Shown in pieces: positions 20,788-31,510 of a stretch of 64,000 nucleotides of DNA. A program made the translations under genes and the position numbers. The notes beneath the pieces were generated by a model. The model was not told where the DNA came from. It saw only the letters and a program-made list of their open reading frames with translations, and made no database searches. The DNA comes from Coix lacryma-jobi var. lacryma-jobi (Eukaryota; Streptophyta; Magnoliopsida; Poales; Poaceae): assembly GCA_009763385.1 (NCBI GenBank), contig CM019827.1:93346177-93410176 (forward strand). Direction: 5' to 3'. Positions within the stretch are counted from its first letter, which is position 1. Each line of letters opens with the position of its first letter.

Positions 20788-22395
20788 TCAATTGCTTGAT
20801 GGTACCCAACTCATGTTGGGTCCTCTCATGTTAGTAACCACATGTTTGGGCACCCAAATTGCCTTTGCATGTTCAATAGAATGATCTATAAAAGTAGCTT
20901 TCACGGTACCATTTCCAACATTCCTAAGCAAATAGTTTTCATGTAATGACCTTGGCTTAGGATTGTTACCTTTGGGCCTACCATTTACAATGTGTCCCTT
21001 GTTGTAGTCTTGATAGTACCCATTGGAGGAGACGTCTTTGCTCAAACTTCTTCTTCCTCCTCCTCTTCTAACTTTCTTCTTTTCAAACTTGTTATCAACA
21101 TTGCGGTTGACATTCACTTGTACTTGGGAAACTTTTGAGTCATCAACTATTTGGACTTGAGATGCCTTCTTCTTCTTGTTGGGACAACTCATGGCTAAGT
21201 GACCCTTCTTGTGGCACTTGAAGCATATGTAATGAGAGAGCTTTTCATCTTCTATCTTCTTCATTTCTTTCTCATACTTCTTCTTGTCCCATCTTTTGCC
21301 CTTGATATTGGTGTTGTTGTAGGTTATTCCATTCATGTTGCCAAAACACTTGTGGCTCTTCAACATTTGAGAATGAGTGACTTTTGGCAAAGTACTCATA
21401 CCCACTTTGACACTTGATTTCTTTTCTTCTTCTACATGGTTAGTCTCATGATACATAGAAGAAGAACAAGTATCCAAGTTTGAAGAACAAGATACATCTA
21501 ATAAATCATCACAAGTGGTAAAGGCATCTACTTTCTCTACAACACAAGAGTTAGCCATATGTTGCATTTGACCATTCAACTCACATGATGAGCTCTCATC
21601 AATTTTAATTTCTTTCTTCGAAAGAGTCTTAGTGAGTGAATCATGGTCTTTCTTGAGTTTCTCATATTTAGAGCAAAGCACCTCATGAGTCAAAGATAAA
21701 GATTCTAGTTTGCATACGAATTTGCTAAGAAGTTTTTCCGAACAATTAAAAGATTTCTTTAAAGCAAGATTTTCATGTTCCAAGTTTTTCTTTTGAGCTT
21801 CTACTTTTTCAAAGCAAATTGTCAGGCCCTTAATAACATTTATAAGCTCATCATATGTGTATGCATGGTCAACTACATCATTACAATTGTTTACCTCCTC
21901 ATTGTCACAAGACATGTGACAATGTGTTGATGTAGATGGACTTGTAGAGTCAACCTTGACCAAAGAGTATGAGCAATCATCATAATTGTCAAGTGAGCTT
22001 GAAATAGAGAGTTCATCAATATGCTCAACAATGTCATCGACTATGCAATCATCCGAAGAATGCACTTGCTCATCATCAATTGCAATCACATCATACTTTT
22101 CATTGAGAAATTTCCAAATTTCATGAGCGGTCTTCATGTCCAGGATCTCTTTAAAGACATTATCCCTCAAAGATTGATAAAAGATGTTAATAGCTTGGAT
22201 ATCGAGATCTAGGCATTTCTCTTGTGCCGGAGTTGGGTTTACCTCATCCAACATTTGAGAGAAGTCTACATTAATGATCCACCACAGTTGAGGACTAATG
22301 AATTTGAAATTGCAAACCATCCATTCTTTCCAAGGTGTAAAACATGTACCATCAAAGATATGTGGACACTCAACTCCTAACCCATAAGTTGCCAT
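20788..22395 (-). CDS. gag: Sirevirus-like gag (535 aa)
   Basis: Intact 535-codon frame starting at the ATG at 22395, about 40 bases after the primer-binding site. The N-terminal copia gag region (about 1-105) has HIFDGTCFTPWKEWM and HEIWKFLNEKYD. Then comes an acidic S/D stretch (about 110-190) and a long helical region (about 195-330). A single CX2CX4HX4C zinc knuckle (CFKCHKKGHLAMSC) is at about 392-405, followed by a lysine-rich tail and a C-terminal WVPS motif, as in the gag ending at 10158. It is shorter than the 888-residue gag at 36641 and lacks its second knuckle. No protease or pol follows, so this is a gag-only element. It should bind and package retrotransposon RNA. Confidence 0.85.
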   Translation of the reverse strand: MATYGLGVECPHIFDGTCFTPWKEWMVCNFKFISPQLWWIINVDFSQMLDEVNPTPAQEKCLDLDIQAINIFYQSLRDNVFKEILDMKTAHEIWKFLNEKYDVIAIDDEQVHSSDDCIVDDIVEHIDELSISSSLDNYDDCSYSLVKVDSTSPSTSTHCHMSCDNEEVNNCNDVVDHAYTYDELINVIKGLTICFEKVEAQKKNLEHENLALKKSFNCSEKLLSKFVCKLESLSLTHEVLCSKYEKLKKDHDSLTKTLSKKEIKIDESSSCELNGQMQHMANSCVVEKVDAFTTCDDLLDVSCSSNLDTCSSSMYHETNHVEEEKKSSVKVGMSTLPKVTHSQMLKSHKCFGNMNGITYNNTNIKGKRWDKKKYEKEMKKIEDEKLSHYICFKCHKKGHLAMSCPNKKKKASQVQIVDDSKVSQVQVNVNRNVDNKFEKKKVRRGGGRRSLSKDVSSNGYYQDYNKGHIVNGRPKGNNPKPRSLHENYLLRNVGNGTVKATFIDHSIEHAKAIWVPKHVVTNMRGPNMSWVPSSN

Positions 22396-22433
22396 CCTCT
22401 CGGGTCGGTAAAGACCTCAATAGAGAGACCGTG

Positions 22434-22445
22434 GCTCCGATACCA
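22434..22445 (-). other. Primer-binding site, initiator tRNA-Met type
   Basis: On the minus strand TGGTATCGGAGC, three bases after the LTR end at 22449. Same one-mismatch variant as the two other Sirevirus-like elements here. Confidence 0.8.
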
Positions 22446-22448
22446 CTT

Positions 22449-24717
22449 GTAGGATCGAGATGGCCGACTAGAGGGGGGGTGAATAGTCGATTTTAAAATT
22501 AATTACAAAACTACTCAAAATTAATAGCGGAAGAGATAGGCTCAATTATAATTTTGACTACACCCCTCTAATTATGAACTTAACAAGATATACTAGCAAG
22601 AGTATTTCTATTGTACACAAGTCATGTTGGAGTTATTTAGCAAGATGATCAACTATAAGAATGTATATCAAGATTGACTACACAAGATATCAATATACAT
22701 ATCAGTGTAAGTACAAGATATAAGGTCACCACAAGTATGTGTAATATGAAATGAAATGAACTTGTGTTGAGATAGGCAAACCAAAAGGAAGAGGATGACA
22801 CACGATGTTTTTAACGTGGTTCGGTGACTTACCGGTCACTTAATCCACGTTGAAGCAAGTTCTAGGATTGTTGCTCCTCTTGTTAGCTCCAAGCACATAA
22901 GCTTCGGACTACCCCCACAAGGTAGGCTCCACGTGAGCACTAAACTTTGAGCCAACCAAATCACTAGATAATCTTCACGCCTCAAGTTTACTAGAGATGC
23001 TCTTTGCCTTCCTCCGGCGGGGATGAGCTCAATAGCCCCTCTCAAAGCCAACTCCGGAGCACCGCACAATCTCCTTGCGTGCTTCACGGAGACACAATCA
23101 CCAAACTGTCTAGGAGCCAGCAAGCTCCAAGAGTAATAGATAACCACGCCCACACGACGACCACCTAGTGCCACAAGTAATCTCTCACGCAAAGATTCGC
23201 ACTAGTGGAGCACACTCACTCTCCAAATGTTGCTCTCAAGCAAGGGATATGAGATGAGGTGCTAGAGGTGTTCTCTCCCAAAGGATATGCTGTAAGAATG
23301 CCCAAGAGAGCCTCCACAAACCGGGCAACCCACTATATATAGAGGCCCACTCAAAATCCAACCGTTATGTGCTGAAACGCGATTCCCGGACTGCCCGCGG
23401 TACAAGTCCCGGACTGTCCGCCGTTGTCAGAAACTAGCCGTTAGGTTTGAATTTTGACCGGCGGACTGTCCGCCACCAGAGGCGCGGACTGTCCGCCGTT
23501 GCCCCATGCCACGCCGAGCAGAACCAGCAGCGCCACTGCTTGTTTTCGAAAAACACCGGCGGACTGTCCGCCACCTAGGGCGCGGACTGTCCGCCGTTGA
23601 CCTTAGACTGCACCAACAGCGCGAGCAGCAACTCTGCTTCCTCTGAGAATTAGACGGCGGACTGTCCGCCAGCAGGGCGCGGACTGTCCGCCGTTACTTC
23701 GACAGCCCTCCAACAAATTACACAGAATCTGTTTGGTTCTCAGGTTTTGGCCGGCGGACTGTCCGCCATCAGGGGCGCGGACTATCCGCCACCAGCCTGA
23801 AAACACCTTTCTCAAGCGCTCTATCTCCTTTGCTTTGCCCCATCAACCCATACACTATGGATATGACCAAAGCAATATAAAGTCAGCTCATAAGCGCTAA
23901 GAAAACCTTTTATTAAAACAAGCCAACTCCAAACCAACGATCTCTAAAAGAGCATCGTTTCCATAGTCACTAGTTAGCTTTTTCACAAAACATTTTTCAC
24001 AAAGGTTTTTGACTTACCGCCACTCATCATAAAGCGATCAAAACGATAGAGCTCACAAGTGGCACTAGACAACCGTAATGCAAACGTGTTTGCCCCTCTT
24101 AATAGTATGGTTATCTATCTTAAATCCAGCTATTTAACTTCTCTACACACCTCATAGCCAGTAAAAAGAAACACCCTATTGTCCATACCTTTGCTTTGCT
24201 TATCCACGATTTTCTTTGATACCCGCAAGGAAGCATTCATGGACAACTTCACCAAGCCATTAGGTATAACCAATGAATCTTCGACTTGGTCCATCAAAGA
24301 TGATGTTGGTCACTCAACCATCACATAGACTTCAAGCCTCTCACTTTAGCTTCACTTGCTTTTCACCGTTGTCTCGGTCCTTCGGCGCCAAGCCCACTAG
24401 CTCACCCTTCACCATAGGTCCATCAGTGCCAAGCCCACTAGCTTGCCCTTCACCTCCGCGTCGGTCCCTCGGCATCAAGCCCACTAGCTTGTCCTTCTCC
24501 ATCGCCTGAGCACACGGTCCTTCTAGCCAAGTCCTGCCAAAGTCTTCGCTTGCTTGCTATGCTTAAGTTGAATACCCCCAACAAACTTTAAACAATCATT
24601 CCAATATCATCATCCATTGATACTGTGAACTCAACCTATTTCCCTTCACGCACTTGGATAGAATGGTTAGCTCACAAGTGTTGTCATCAATCACCAAAAC
24701 CAAACTAGGACCTTTCA
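22449..24717 (-). repeat. 5' LTR of the minus-strand Sirevirus-like element
   Basis: 2269 bp, TGAAAGG... to ...CTACA on the minus strand, with the C-run/TCTAG motif near its 3' end (22470-22490). It contains a cluster of about ten GGCGGACTGTCCGCC palindromes (23380-23800) upstream of a TATATATAG box (23334-23342, minus). The flank right of 24717 (GGCTA) would be the TSD, but the partner is off window. Confidence 0.85.
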
Positions 24718-25299
24718 GGCTAGCAAAAAGGAAAGAGAATTTGTAGAAAAGCATTCTACCAATAATTCCTATTTTCAAGTTTTTAGCTTAAGTTGAATGA
24801 TTAACTAAAACTAGTTTGCAACTTACTCTAATTCAAACACTTTATTATTCATCACAACCACTGAATATTCTATCGTATTACAATTGTTAACTATAATGAG
24901 TGGTCGGAGGATCGAGTCTCCTTAACCGAGGAGCAACAACGATTTGAACAAATTGTAAACCCAATTGAGACTTCCTTACCACACGATATATGCAGGTCCC
25001 CGACCTACATATATCAACCATTTCCTTAGTTCCACCAAAACCGGGACGGGTTCACGCCACCCGAGTGTACAGTACTCCATCATCCTACTATGTCCCTGAC
25101 GGTGGCCTGGTAGTGTGGTTACATGCTACACCTGCCATCTTTCCACTCCTGGTGCACGATTGTCCGTTCCAATAATGGATTAACTGAGGTTCAGGCTTAC
25201 CGGAGTATGTGGCCTATACTACAAAGTCTCGATCACAATAGGCCTACATCAAATGGTTTCCTAATCGACACAGGCAGAACGAGCAAGCCTGTCTATAAG
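24718..25299. other. Unassigned flanking sequence
   Basis: About 580 bases between the Sirevirus-like LTR and the next solo LTR. No convincing ORF, repeat or RNA gene. It is probably the local substrate into which the nests inserted, possibly old transposon sequence. Confidence 0.4.
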
Positions 25300-27659
25300 T
25301 GTAATCAAGCCCTGGGTTTTGGTGATAATGACCATACAATTAGAGGACTAATGAAATTTGTTGAGCTGACAAGCAGGTAAAATGAAAGGAGGATGATGCA
25401 TGTGTTGGTGGAGTCCCCAAATTACAAATGGACATGGCAATCAACTCAAAAGCATTCAATTCTTTTATACTTTGAATTTGAGTATAGGAAAGCGTACTAT
25501 TAAGAGGGACACAATGCTCTAGCTTAAATGTGCAACCAAGTGCTCAAAAGTTTCCATCAAACCATCCTCAAAAACTAGGCACAACAGCAAGCCTTTCATT
25601 CCTTATTCTTGGTTGTTTGTGTCAGAGCAGAGGTTCTGCTCTGCGAACAGAAGTTCTAGGGAGCAGAAGTGCCGGGGACCAGAACTTCTGCTCCGAGAGC
25701 AGAAGTGCCGGGGAGTAGAAGTTCTACTCTACGAGCGACACTTCTGGGACTTAAACTTTTCGTTCGACAGCAGGGCGTATATCCTTCGTCGATCTCCGCA
25801 CTCCCCTCAATGGTCATCCCGTCCATTCCCCATCTTCTCAGACCAGTAAAGCCTCTCTCCTTCTCTCACACACCATTGGAGGACCTCAAGCTCCCTGCTT
25901 CGATTTCCACTCAAATCTTTGAGAGATTGAGTCTCCAAACTGCAATAGAGAGATCTCCAACTTGTTCTTCAACTCCTAGAGCACTTGGTTAGCGTTCAAG
26001 CTGGTGGATTGTTGACGGTCCTTAAACACCTGTTTTACCGTCAACATTTTACCCTAAAGTCCACCGAAAAGGCATGAAATGTAGTCAAATAGGTTTCAAA
26101 CTAACCGAATTCCACATGTCCATAGAATTTTATTTGAATGCAGGATTTGAACCAAATTTGGACATTTGGACCCACCGGAGGCCAAGCCCACTCAGCAGGG
26201 CCCAAATGGGCCTAAGGGGGGTGGTGCCCGCCACCCCTAGGTGGCGCCCGCCACCTCTAAGTGGCGCTCGCCACTTGGGTTGGCCCCCCTGCCACGTCAC
26301 CGATCCGTGTGACCTCCCCAAGGCCAATTCCTGGCCATTGGTCACTAGGTCGGTTGGATCGGACGGCTCAGGATGAAGTGACGTGGATCAAGGCTGAAGG
26401 TCGGTTACTCAGACATGCAACCGACCTCCAAACCGCCTTGGACAACCACCTGGAGGCCGTTGGATCAAGGGCGGTGCATCTAGTGGCCAGGGGACTGGCG
26501 CCCGCCAGTAGGGAGTGGCGCCCGCCACTTGACCTAACCCTAGGTCGGTGGGCTGCCCCCTATAAGTACCCCCCTCACTCCTCAAGGCTATAAATACCCC
26601 CCTGGAGGCACCTCTTCATTTGTACCAGTACTATCCCACACTTCCAAGAGAAGCAAGTGAGAGTTAGGTTAGAAGCTTAGAGAGCTTAGGCAAGTTGGTA
26701 GCTAGTAGAGCAAGGCATCTTCGCCCTCACGGTAGCGCTGCTCAAGGCATAGCTCAAGAGTAGAGGCGTGCGAGTGATCGGTCCTGGAGCTGGGAAGAGT
26801 CTTCCTTCATCTCTAGTTCAGGTTTTGCTCTTGTTACTCAAGCATTAACTATATTCTAGTTCATCATTTCAAGTATTACTTTATTCTACTTATCAGTATT
26901 GAGTGGTATACTTGATTGATTGCTTGAGTGCCTAGCTATCCTACAGATCAATTCACTTAGCCATAGTAGTTAATCTCTAGTGAGCTTAGTGTTTGATCTT
27001 TGCCAATAGGTTGCTTAGTTAGTTTAGTGTTTATCTTATTAAGTCAAGTGTTTGCTCTGACGTCCGCAAGGGTGTCTATATTCAAAGCTAGGGTAGAGAT
27101 AGTTAGAATATAGTTAAGCGTGGTGCTTAGTTATAGACTTACCTTCAGATACGGCTGGACCCCCGGATAGCTGTGGTAGCAAGCAGGTGGTGACAGCCCT
27201 GTGCGCCTTGAATTCCACCATGTAGTTGGCCCAGTTTAACAGTAAGGCTCGTTGTGCTAGCGTTCAACCTAAGTAAGTGGTAAAGGCTAGTACGCCTCGA
27301 TACTTGACAAGATAGGAATAAAACTTTTCTCAACTTAGTTGCTTTATTGTCTTTTGCCTGCCCTGCTTCGTAACTATCTTGCTTCGTAGTTATCTTGCTT
27401 TGTAGTTATCTAGGAGTAGTTATCATTAGTTAGCAGTTAGTTATCCTAGTTATCCTATTCCATTTATCACCCTATCCATCCACCTTACCTTAACCATCCA
27501 TATCATCCTTACCTAGCCACCCATATATTCTTTCTAGCCCTTCATCTCTTCTCTTCTCCCCTTTTCCTTTTTCTCTTTTCTCCGACTCTCATCCCCTCCT
27601 TGACTCAACTCATACACCACCCTAGCCTTCCCGTGGGATCAAATAAATCAACACCTGGT

Positions 27660-27941
27660 TGTAACATCTCGGCTCAGAGCTAAATAGGATTAATAGAATA
27701 CTCATACCAACAAGTTGCAACTTCTTTTTCGGAAGCCCATCTCCAAAGAACTCTAAAGTTAAGCGTGCTTGGCTTGGAGAAATTTAGGGATGGGTGACCG
27801 ACCGGGAAGTTCTTCCCGAGTGCGCACGAGTGAGGACAAAGTGCGCAGAAAAGACTGGTGTTGGTCTGTGAGGGAAGTCTATATCCTAGAAAAAGCTGCT
27901 AGATGTAAGTGTTCCCGGCCTCGTGGAGGCCGGACGTTACA
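27660..27941 (+). repeat. 5' LTR of Cassandra
   Basis: 282 bp; differs from the right LTR at only a few positions (for example near 27681-27684 and 27820-27833), so the insertion is fairly young. Confidence 0.92.
27733..27813 (+). ncRNA. 5S-rRNA-like segment of the left Cassandra LTR
   Basis: Contains AAGTTAAGCGTGCTTGG (box A region) and GGATGGGTGACC (box C region), the internal RNA polymerase III promoter elements of plant 5S rRNA, in 5S order and spacing. The 5' third of 5S rRNA is not well matched, so this is a retrotransposon-borne derivative, not a functional 5S gene. In Cassandra this segment is reported to be transcribed independently. Confidence 0.8.
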
Positions 27942-28145
27942 GAATGGTATTGGAGCCGACTCTCGCGGTTTCACGGGCGCGTGTGTCACAGTTGCGCAGG
28001 CATAGTGCGCATGGCTAGTGTGGATCCGGAGTGGTCACACAGCATGGCATATGCGCTGGCATTGGGCATATGGACGTGGCCAAGAGAGGACGTTCCTGGC
28101 CTGGGATTGATCGACGAGGACGTCGATCTCTTAAGGGGGTGAGAT

Positions 28146-28427
28146 TGTAACATCTCGGCTCAGGGCTTAATAGGATTAATAGAATACTCATACCAACAAG
28201 TTGCAACTTCTTTTTCGGAAGCCCATCTCCAAAGAACTCTAAAGTTAAGCGTGCTTGGCTTGGAGAAATTTAGGGATGGGTGACCGACCGGGAAGTTCTT
28301 CCCGGGTGCGCACGAGCGAGGACAAAGTGCGCAGAAAAGACTGGTGTTGGTCTGTGAGGGAAGTCTATATCCTAGAAAAAGCTGCTAGATGTAAGTGTTC
28401 CCGGCCTCGTGGAGGCCGGACGTTACA
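28146..28427 (+). repeat. 3' LTR of Cassandra
   Basis: 282 bp, same length and termini as the left LTR; the TSD follows directly. Confidence 0.92.
28219..28299 (+). ncRNA. 5S-rRNA-like segment of the right Cassandra LTR
   Basis: Second copy, 486 bases downstream, with the same box A-like and box C-like motifs. Confidence 0.8.
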
Positions 28428-28614
28428 CTGGTACTCCCAGGCGAAGTGCTACTACGATAGTTCTGTGCGCTTGCAGAATCTCCTCCTGGTAGATTGCAAT
28501 CTCTCTAGCTAGCTCCTACTAGTGTCGGGATTGACAACCCCGCTTGGCATTAGTAGATAGCTGCTTTAGCTCCACTCCTTTAGGTATAGTGACCAGTCTT
28601 GCTTCAAGCATTTC

Positions 28615-28704
28615 TGACGCCGTTGCCGGGGATAGACTCCATAGTCTACTCCTAGTAACAACGTTAGCGAGTGCCAACAAGCATTCCTGGGCCGTTACCG
28701 GGGA
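28615..28704 (+). repeat. Two primer-binding-site-like motifs inside an Athila LTR
   Basis: TGACGCCGTTGCCGGGGA at 28615-28632 and TGGGCCGTTACCGGGGA at 28688-28704 match the tRNA-Asp 3' complement with one or two changes and are 73 bases apart. The LTR continues to 28748, as the TSD proves, so these are not the active site of this LTR. Confidence 0.85.
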
Positions 28705-29359
28705 TAGTTGCCTAGCACTATCTTTAGTGAAGCTAAGAACTACCAACATGGATTGAGTTCATTACTCTTGGAGCTCGCTCCTAGCCGGCAAGAGCGTCGC
28801 CCGTGGAGCTTACCAACTTGTGTGGCTGCCCCGAGAGGTTTGTAATTACCCCTTTCAGCTAGTGGAAACACCCTCATATCAAGAGGTTACCGTCTTGACT
28901 TGAGAACGAGGATAGGGTTCCGCGAAACCCAAACCTTTGTGGCTTCCTCAACAACGTGGACTTAGGCAAGCCTTTGTGGCGAGCTGAACCACGGGATAAA
29001 TCAGTGTCTCGCTTGTGTTCTTGTGATTTGTTTGGATATATTTGCACTTGTGGTGATTTCTAGGGTTTGTCTTGATCTACTAGCTTGTGCATTCTTGTCA
29101 ACTTCCAAGTGGTGAAAATAACATCTACTCTACCACTGGAAGCTCTCTAATATATCAGATCCACTTTCCCTTTGACATCTTGTGAACTGCATTTTCGGGC
29201 TTGTCAGGTGGAGCATAAGTTCTGCTTGTCGTGCAGAAGTTCTGCTTGAGCGGTAGTTCTGCTCCCATAGCAGAAGTGCTGCTCAAGTTTTTAACCTCTG
29301 TTTAAGTTGATTTTTGACAGGCCTATTCACCCCCCCCCCCTCTAGGCTTAACAGCGATT

Positions 29360-29440
29360 CTTACACTGCCTGCTTATTACCATAGCACATTTTGCCCAGG
29401 CAAACCCGTCTGCTTATTATCATAACATATATTTTTACCC
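29360..29440. other. Short flank between two solo LTRs
   Basis: About 80 bases with an imperfect internal repeat of CTGCTTATTA; nothing else seen. Ends in TACCC, the TSD of the next insertion. Confidence 0.4.
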
Positions 29441-29998
29441 TGAACGCATCTTGGCCCCTAGTGGGTTTTGGTGATTGGATGAAACACAAGATTACTATGA
29501 CTAACGTGTGTTTTGCAGAAACAGGGATGAGTTAGGTCATGGTAATGGCGACGATATGGGCATATGGAGTTCATGTCCCCTGGCGATGGAAATCGTTTTG
29601 GTTTTCAAAGGACGGACGACGAAGACGGTGGTAGACTAGGCTAAGTGTCATATGGTGTTGGAGGACACTTAGGTAGTCTTAGGTCTTTGTTTTTTCTTTT
29701 GGCCGTACTATAAAGGGGAGTGTGAATCAGTAGCTTGACCTAGATGAGTCTATTGAGATAGGTGTGGTGCACACTTGTTATTTCAAAGCACTAGGTAGCT
29801 TTGAGAGAGCCCTTATGTCGTGAGGATGAAAGCCGTTAAGGCAGTGTCGCGATCCGAAGTCGTTTCGGCCGTGAAATAGGCATCGGACGCTGACCTTAGT
29901 GGCATCAGACGCGTGTCCGATGTCCACCAGACTTGAGTGTGCTGGCGACGTGGCATCAGACGCTCCGATGTTGTCATATCGGACGAGCCTGTGCCACT

Positions 29999-31502
29999 TG
30001 TTGACGGTCCTTATAGTCAATATTATACCAACAACTATTGCATGAATTAACATGAAATAAACCATAAAGCATAGTTTGAGGGTTTATTCTAACGAGTTCC
30101 ACGAGTTTTGGTGATCTCCGCTGTTTTGTAGGATATTCAATTTGCACCGAATAAAACTATCTCAAATGGAGAATTGGAGTACACCATTACGTAGAGCTCA
30201 TCGTATTGATCGAAATGGATATATTATTTGCTATTTTGGGAGTAAGGAATAAAAAGATATGAATTTTGAAAGGAGTGCTGACGTCATCACTGACGTCAGC
30301 ACCCCCGAGGTCAACCAACCAACGCCATGTGGACCATGGGACTCACACGTGCGCTGCAATTGCACGCTCGGGCGGGAGGAGTACGAACACCAGGGACAGC
30401 TGGCGGCCAAGTATAGGAGGAAGCAGAGCAACCGCACGAACGCTTGGGCGGGAGTGCTCTGGCGCTCGGTCGACTAATGCCGAAGCGACACGTGCCCAGG
30501 CAAAGCAGTACGCGCGCGTGCACTCGCGCGGGCACGCGAAGTGCTGACGCCGGCCGGCCTGGGCCCACCTAGAAGTTGCTCCTCCTTCGCGTGACGCGCT
30601 CCAACCAACCTCTTCGACATATCTTGGCCCATTAAGGCCTATGTGCACATAACAAAGGATTCAGTACCACATCGCTTCCTCAAGGTAGAGGGGAGGCCAG
30701 GAGCCCCTATATAATAAACCCCTGATTAGCTCTAGTCGGGAGTTAGGGAGAGCGGAGCTGCGCTTCGGTTCCGGAGGAGTCTTCAGAGTTTTGGTACGTC
30801 TTTTCTTCGTAAGACTTATGCTTTAATATATTTATCTTCTCTATTTACTTTATGTTTTATTATATGATTAGTATAGTTGTTATATCTTGGCATGGGATCT
30901 TTGTTCGTATTGAGTGTTCTAGTTATCCTAGATAATTAGAGTAGTAATCGATACATGGTGTTTAATCTATATGTTACCTTAGGTTGTGCTCAATCCCACA
31001 GAATAGTTGTGGTAGCCCCAGGGGTGACAGCTCTGTTAGGTCTTCGTAGTCCACCACGTTCGGATTGATGTTTTCGTAGAGCTTTTGGCAGCCTTCCCCT
31101 GACTACTTTCTTCCCAGTCTTTTTCGAGAGTCAGAAAGGTACTGTTGCTCCAAAGTGCCAATGTTTACGACTTTTATATCTTTTCATCTTTGTTGCCTTA
31201 GAACCCAAGTAATAGAGAAGTATATAGGAACGTTGATCTCTCCTGTTGTCCTCCCACTATAGTTATCTATACATTTATCATTGAATTCTCTTTGATGTGC
31301 TTTAATTATCATATATCAATTACTCCTGCTTTAGTCTAATTAGTATTCTGAGTTAGTAGATGCATGATAGTGAGTTATCAGATTCTTGATCCTTGCTTCC
31401 ATGTGGTAAAATATAAATATCCTGGAATACTCCCGGTAAAATGCTACAATGGTGTTCTGTGCGCTTGCGGAATCTTTCTATTTGCGTTCACGAACGTCAA
31501 CA
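29999..31502 (+). repeat. 5' LTR of the Athila-type element
   Basis: 1504 bp, TGTTGACGG to GTCAACA, TATA-like TATATAATA at 30708-30716. Compared with the 3' LTR it lacks about 470 bp after GCACGCTC (near 30366) and about 100 bp near 30722. Confidence 0.88.
30275..30302 (+). promoter_or_regulatory. Paired TGACGTCA palindrome in the LTR (bZIP-type site)
   Basis: Perfect 12-base inverted arms GTGCTGACGTCA and TGACGTCAGCAC around a 4-base centre, about 430 bases upstream of the TATA-like box. TGACG pairs are the core of as-1/ocs-type elements bound by plant TGA-class bZIP factors. Conserved in the 3' LTR at 59949-59976. Binding is inferred. Confidence 0.6.
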
Positions 31503-31510
31503 AGCATTTT

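Larger units (their letters stand above)
16845..24717 (-). mobile_element. Sirevirus-like retrotransposon, gag plus extra ORF, left part off window
   Basis: On the minus strand: LTR 24717-22449, tRNA-Met-type primer-binding site at 22445-22434, gag 22395-20788, non-coding spacer with palindromes, an extra ORF (19427-17595), and a 3' non-coding region with purine tracts. The LTR begins with the same bases as the element at 5660 (TGAAAGGTCCTAGTTTGG). No pol is seen. The Athila-type element inserted at 16839/16840 cuts it, and the 3' LTR must lie beyond the left edge of the window. That the extra ORF belongs to this element is inferred from same strand, position and lack of visible boundaries between it and gag. 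Confidence 0.75.
27660..28427 (+). mobile_element. Complete Cassandra TRIM retrotransposon
   Basis: Two 282-bp LTRs (27660-27941, 28146-28427) with TGTAAC...GTTACA termini flank a 204-bp non-coding internal region, with a perfect TSD CTGGT at 27655-27659 and 28428-28432. The LTRs carry a 5S-rRNA-like segment, the defining feature of Cassandra. An initiator-tRNA-Met-like primer-binding site (TGGTATTGGAGCC, 27945-27957, two mismatches) follows the left LTR, and a purine tract (AAGGGGGTGAGA) precedes the right one. It encodes no protein and must be mobilised by other elements. ORFs reported across it are translation of the 5S-like segment. Confidence 0.93.
26010..28748 (+). mobile_element. Athila-type solo LTR, interrupted by Cassandra
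   Basis: Starts TGTTGACGG at 26010 and ends CTACCAACA at 28748, with a perfect TSD TGGAT at 26005-26009 and 28749-28753. Without the Cassandra insertion it is about 1966 bp, matching the 1973-bp LTR of the same family at 55106-57078. It contains GGTGGCGCCCGCCACC-type palindromes (26221-26278, 26507-26540) upstream of a TATAAATA box at 26589-26596. Unusually, two tRNA-Asp primer-binding-site-like motifs lie inside the LTR near its 3' end. Confidence 0.9.
25300..29359 (+). mobile_element. Solo Sirevirus-like LTR, interrupted by an Athila solo LTR
   Basis: The left end TGTAATCAAGCCCTGGGTTT resembles Sirevirus LTR starts, and the right end has the ATTCACCCCC...CTCTAGG motif finishing near TTACA at 29359. 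No primer-binding site or internal region follows, so it is a solo LTR. Once the 26010-28748 insertion and one TSD copy are removed it is about 1.3 kb. Its U3 has AGCAGAAGTTCTGCT-type palindromes at 25626-25740, repeated near the other side at 29218-29290. I could not find a matching TSD, so the right end is approximate. Confidence 0.7.

Noticed and set aside
27145..27333. 62-aa ORF conserved with 55737-55925
   Set aside because: Both lie in LTRs of the same Athila family; conservation is simply LTR homology.
27733..27813. Functional 5S rRNA gene
   Set aside because: Only the internal promoter region matches; the 5' third and the end differ, and it is part of a TRIM LTR.
27769..28512. Duplicated ORF starting MAWRNLGMGDRPG, possible gene pair
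   Set aside because: It is translation of the 5S-like part of the two Cassandra LTRs.
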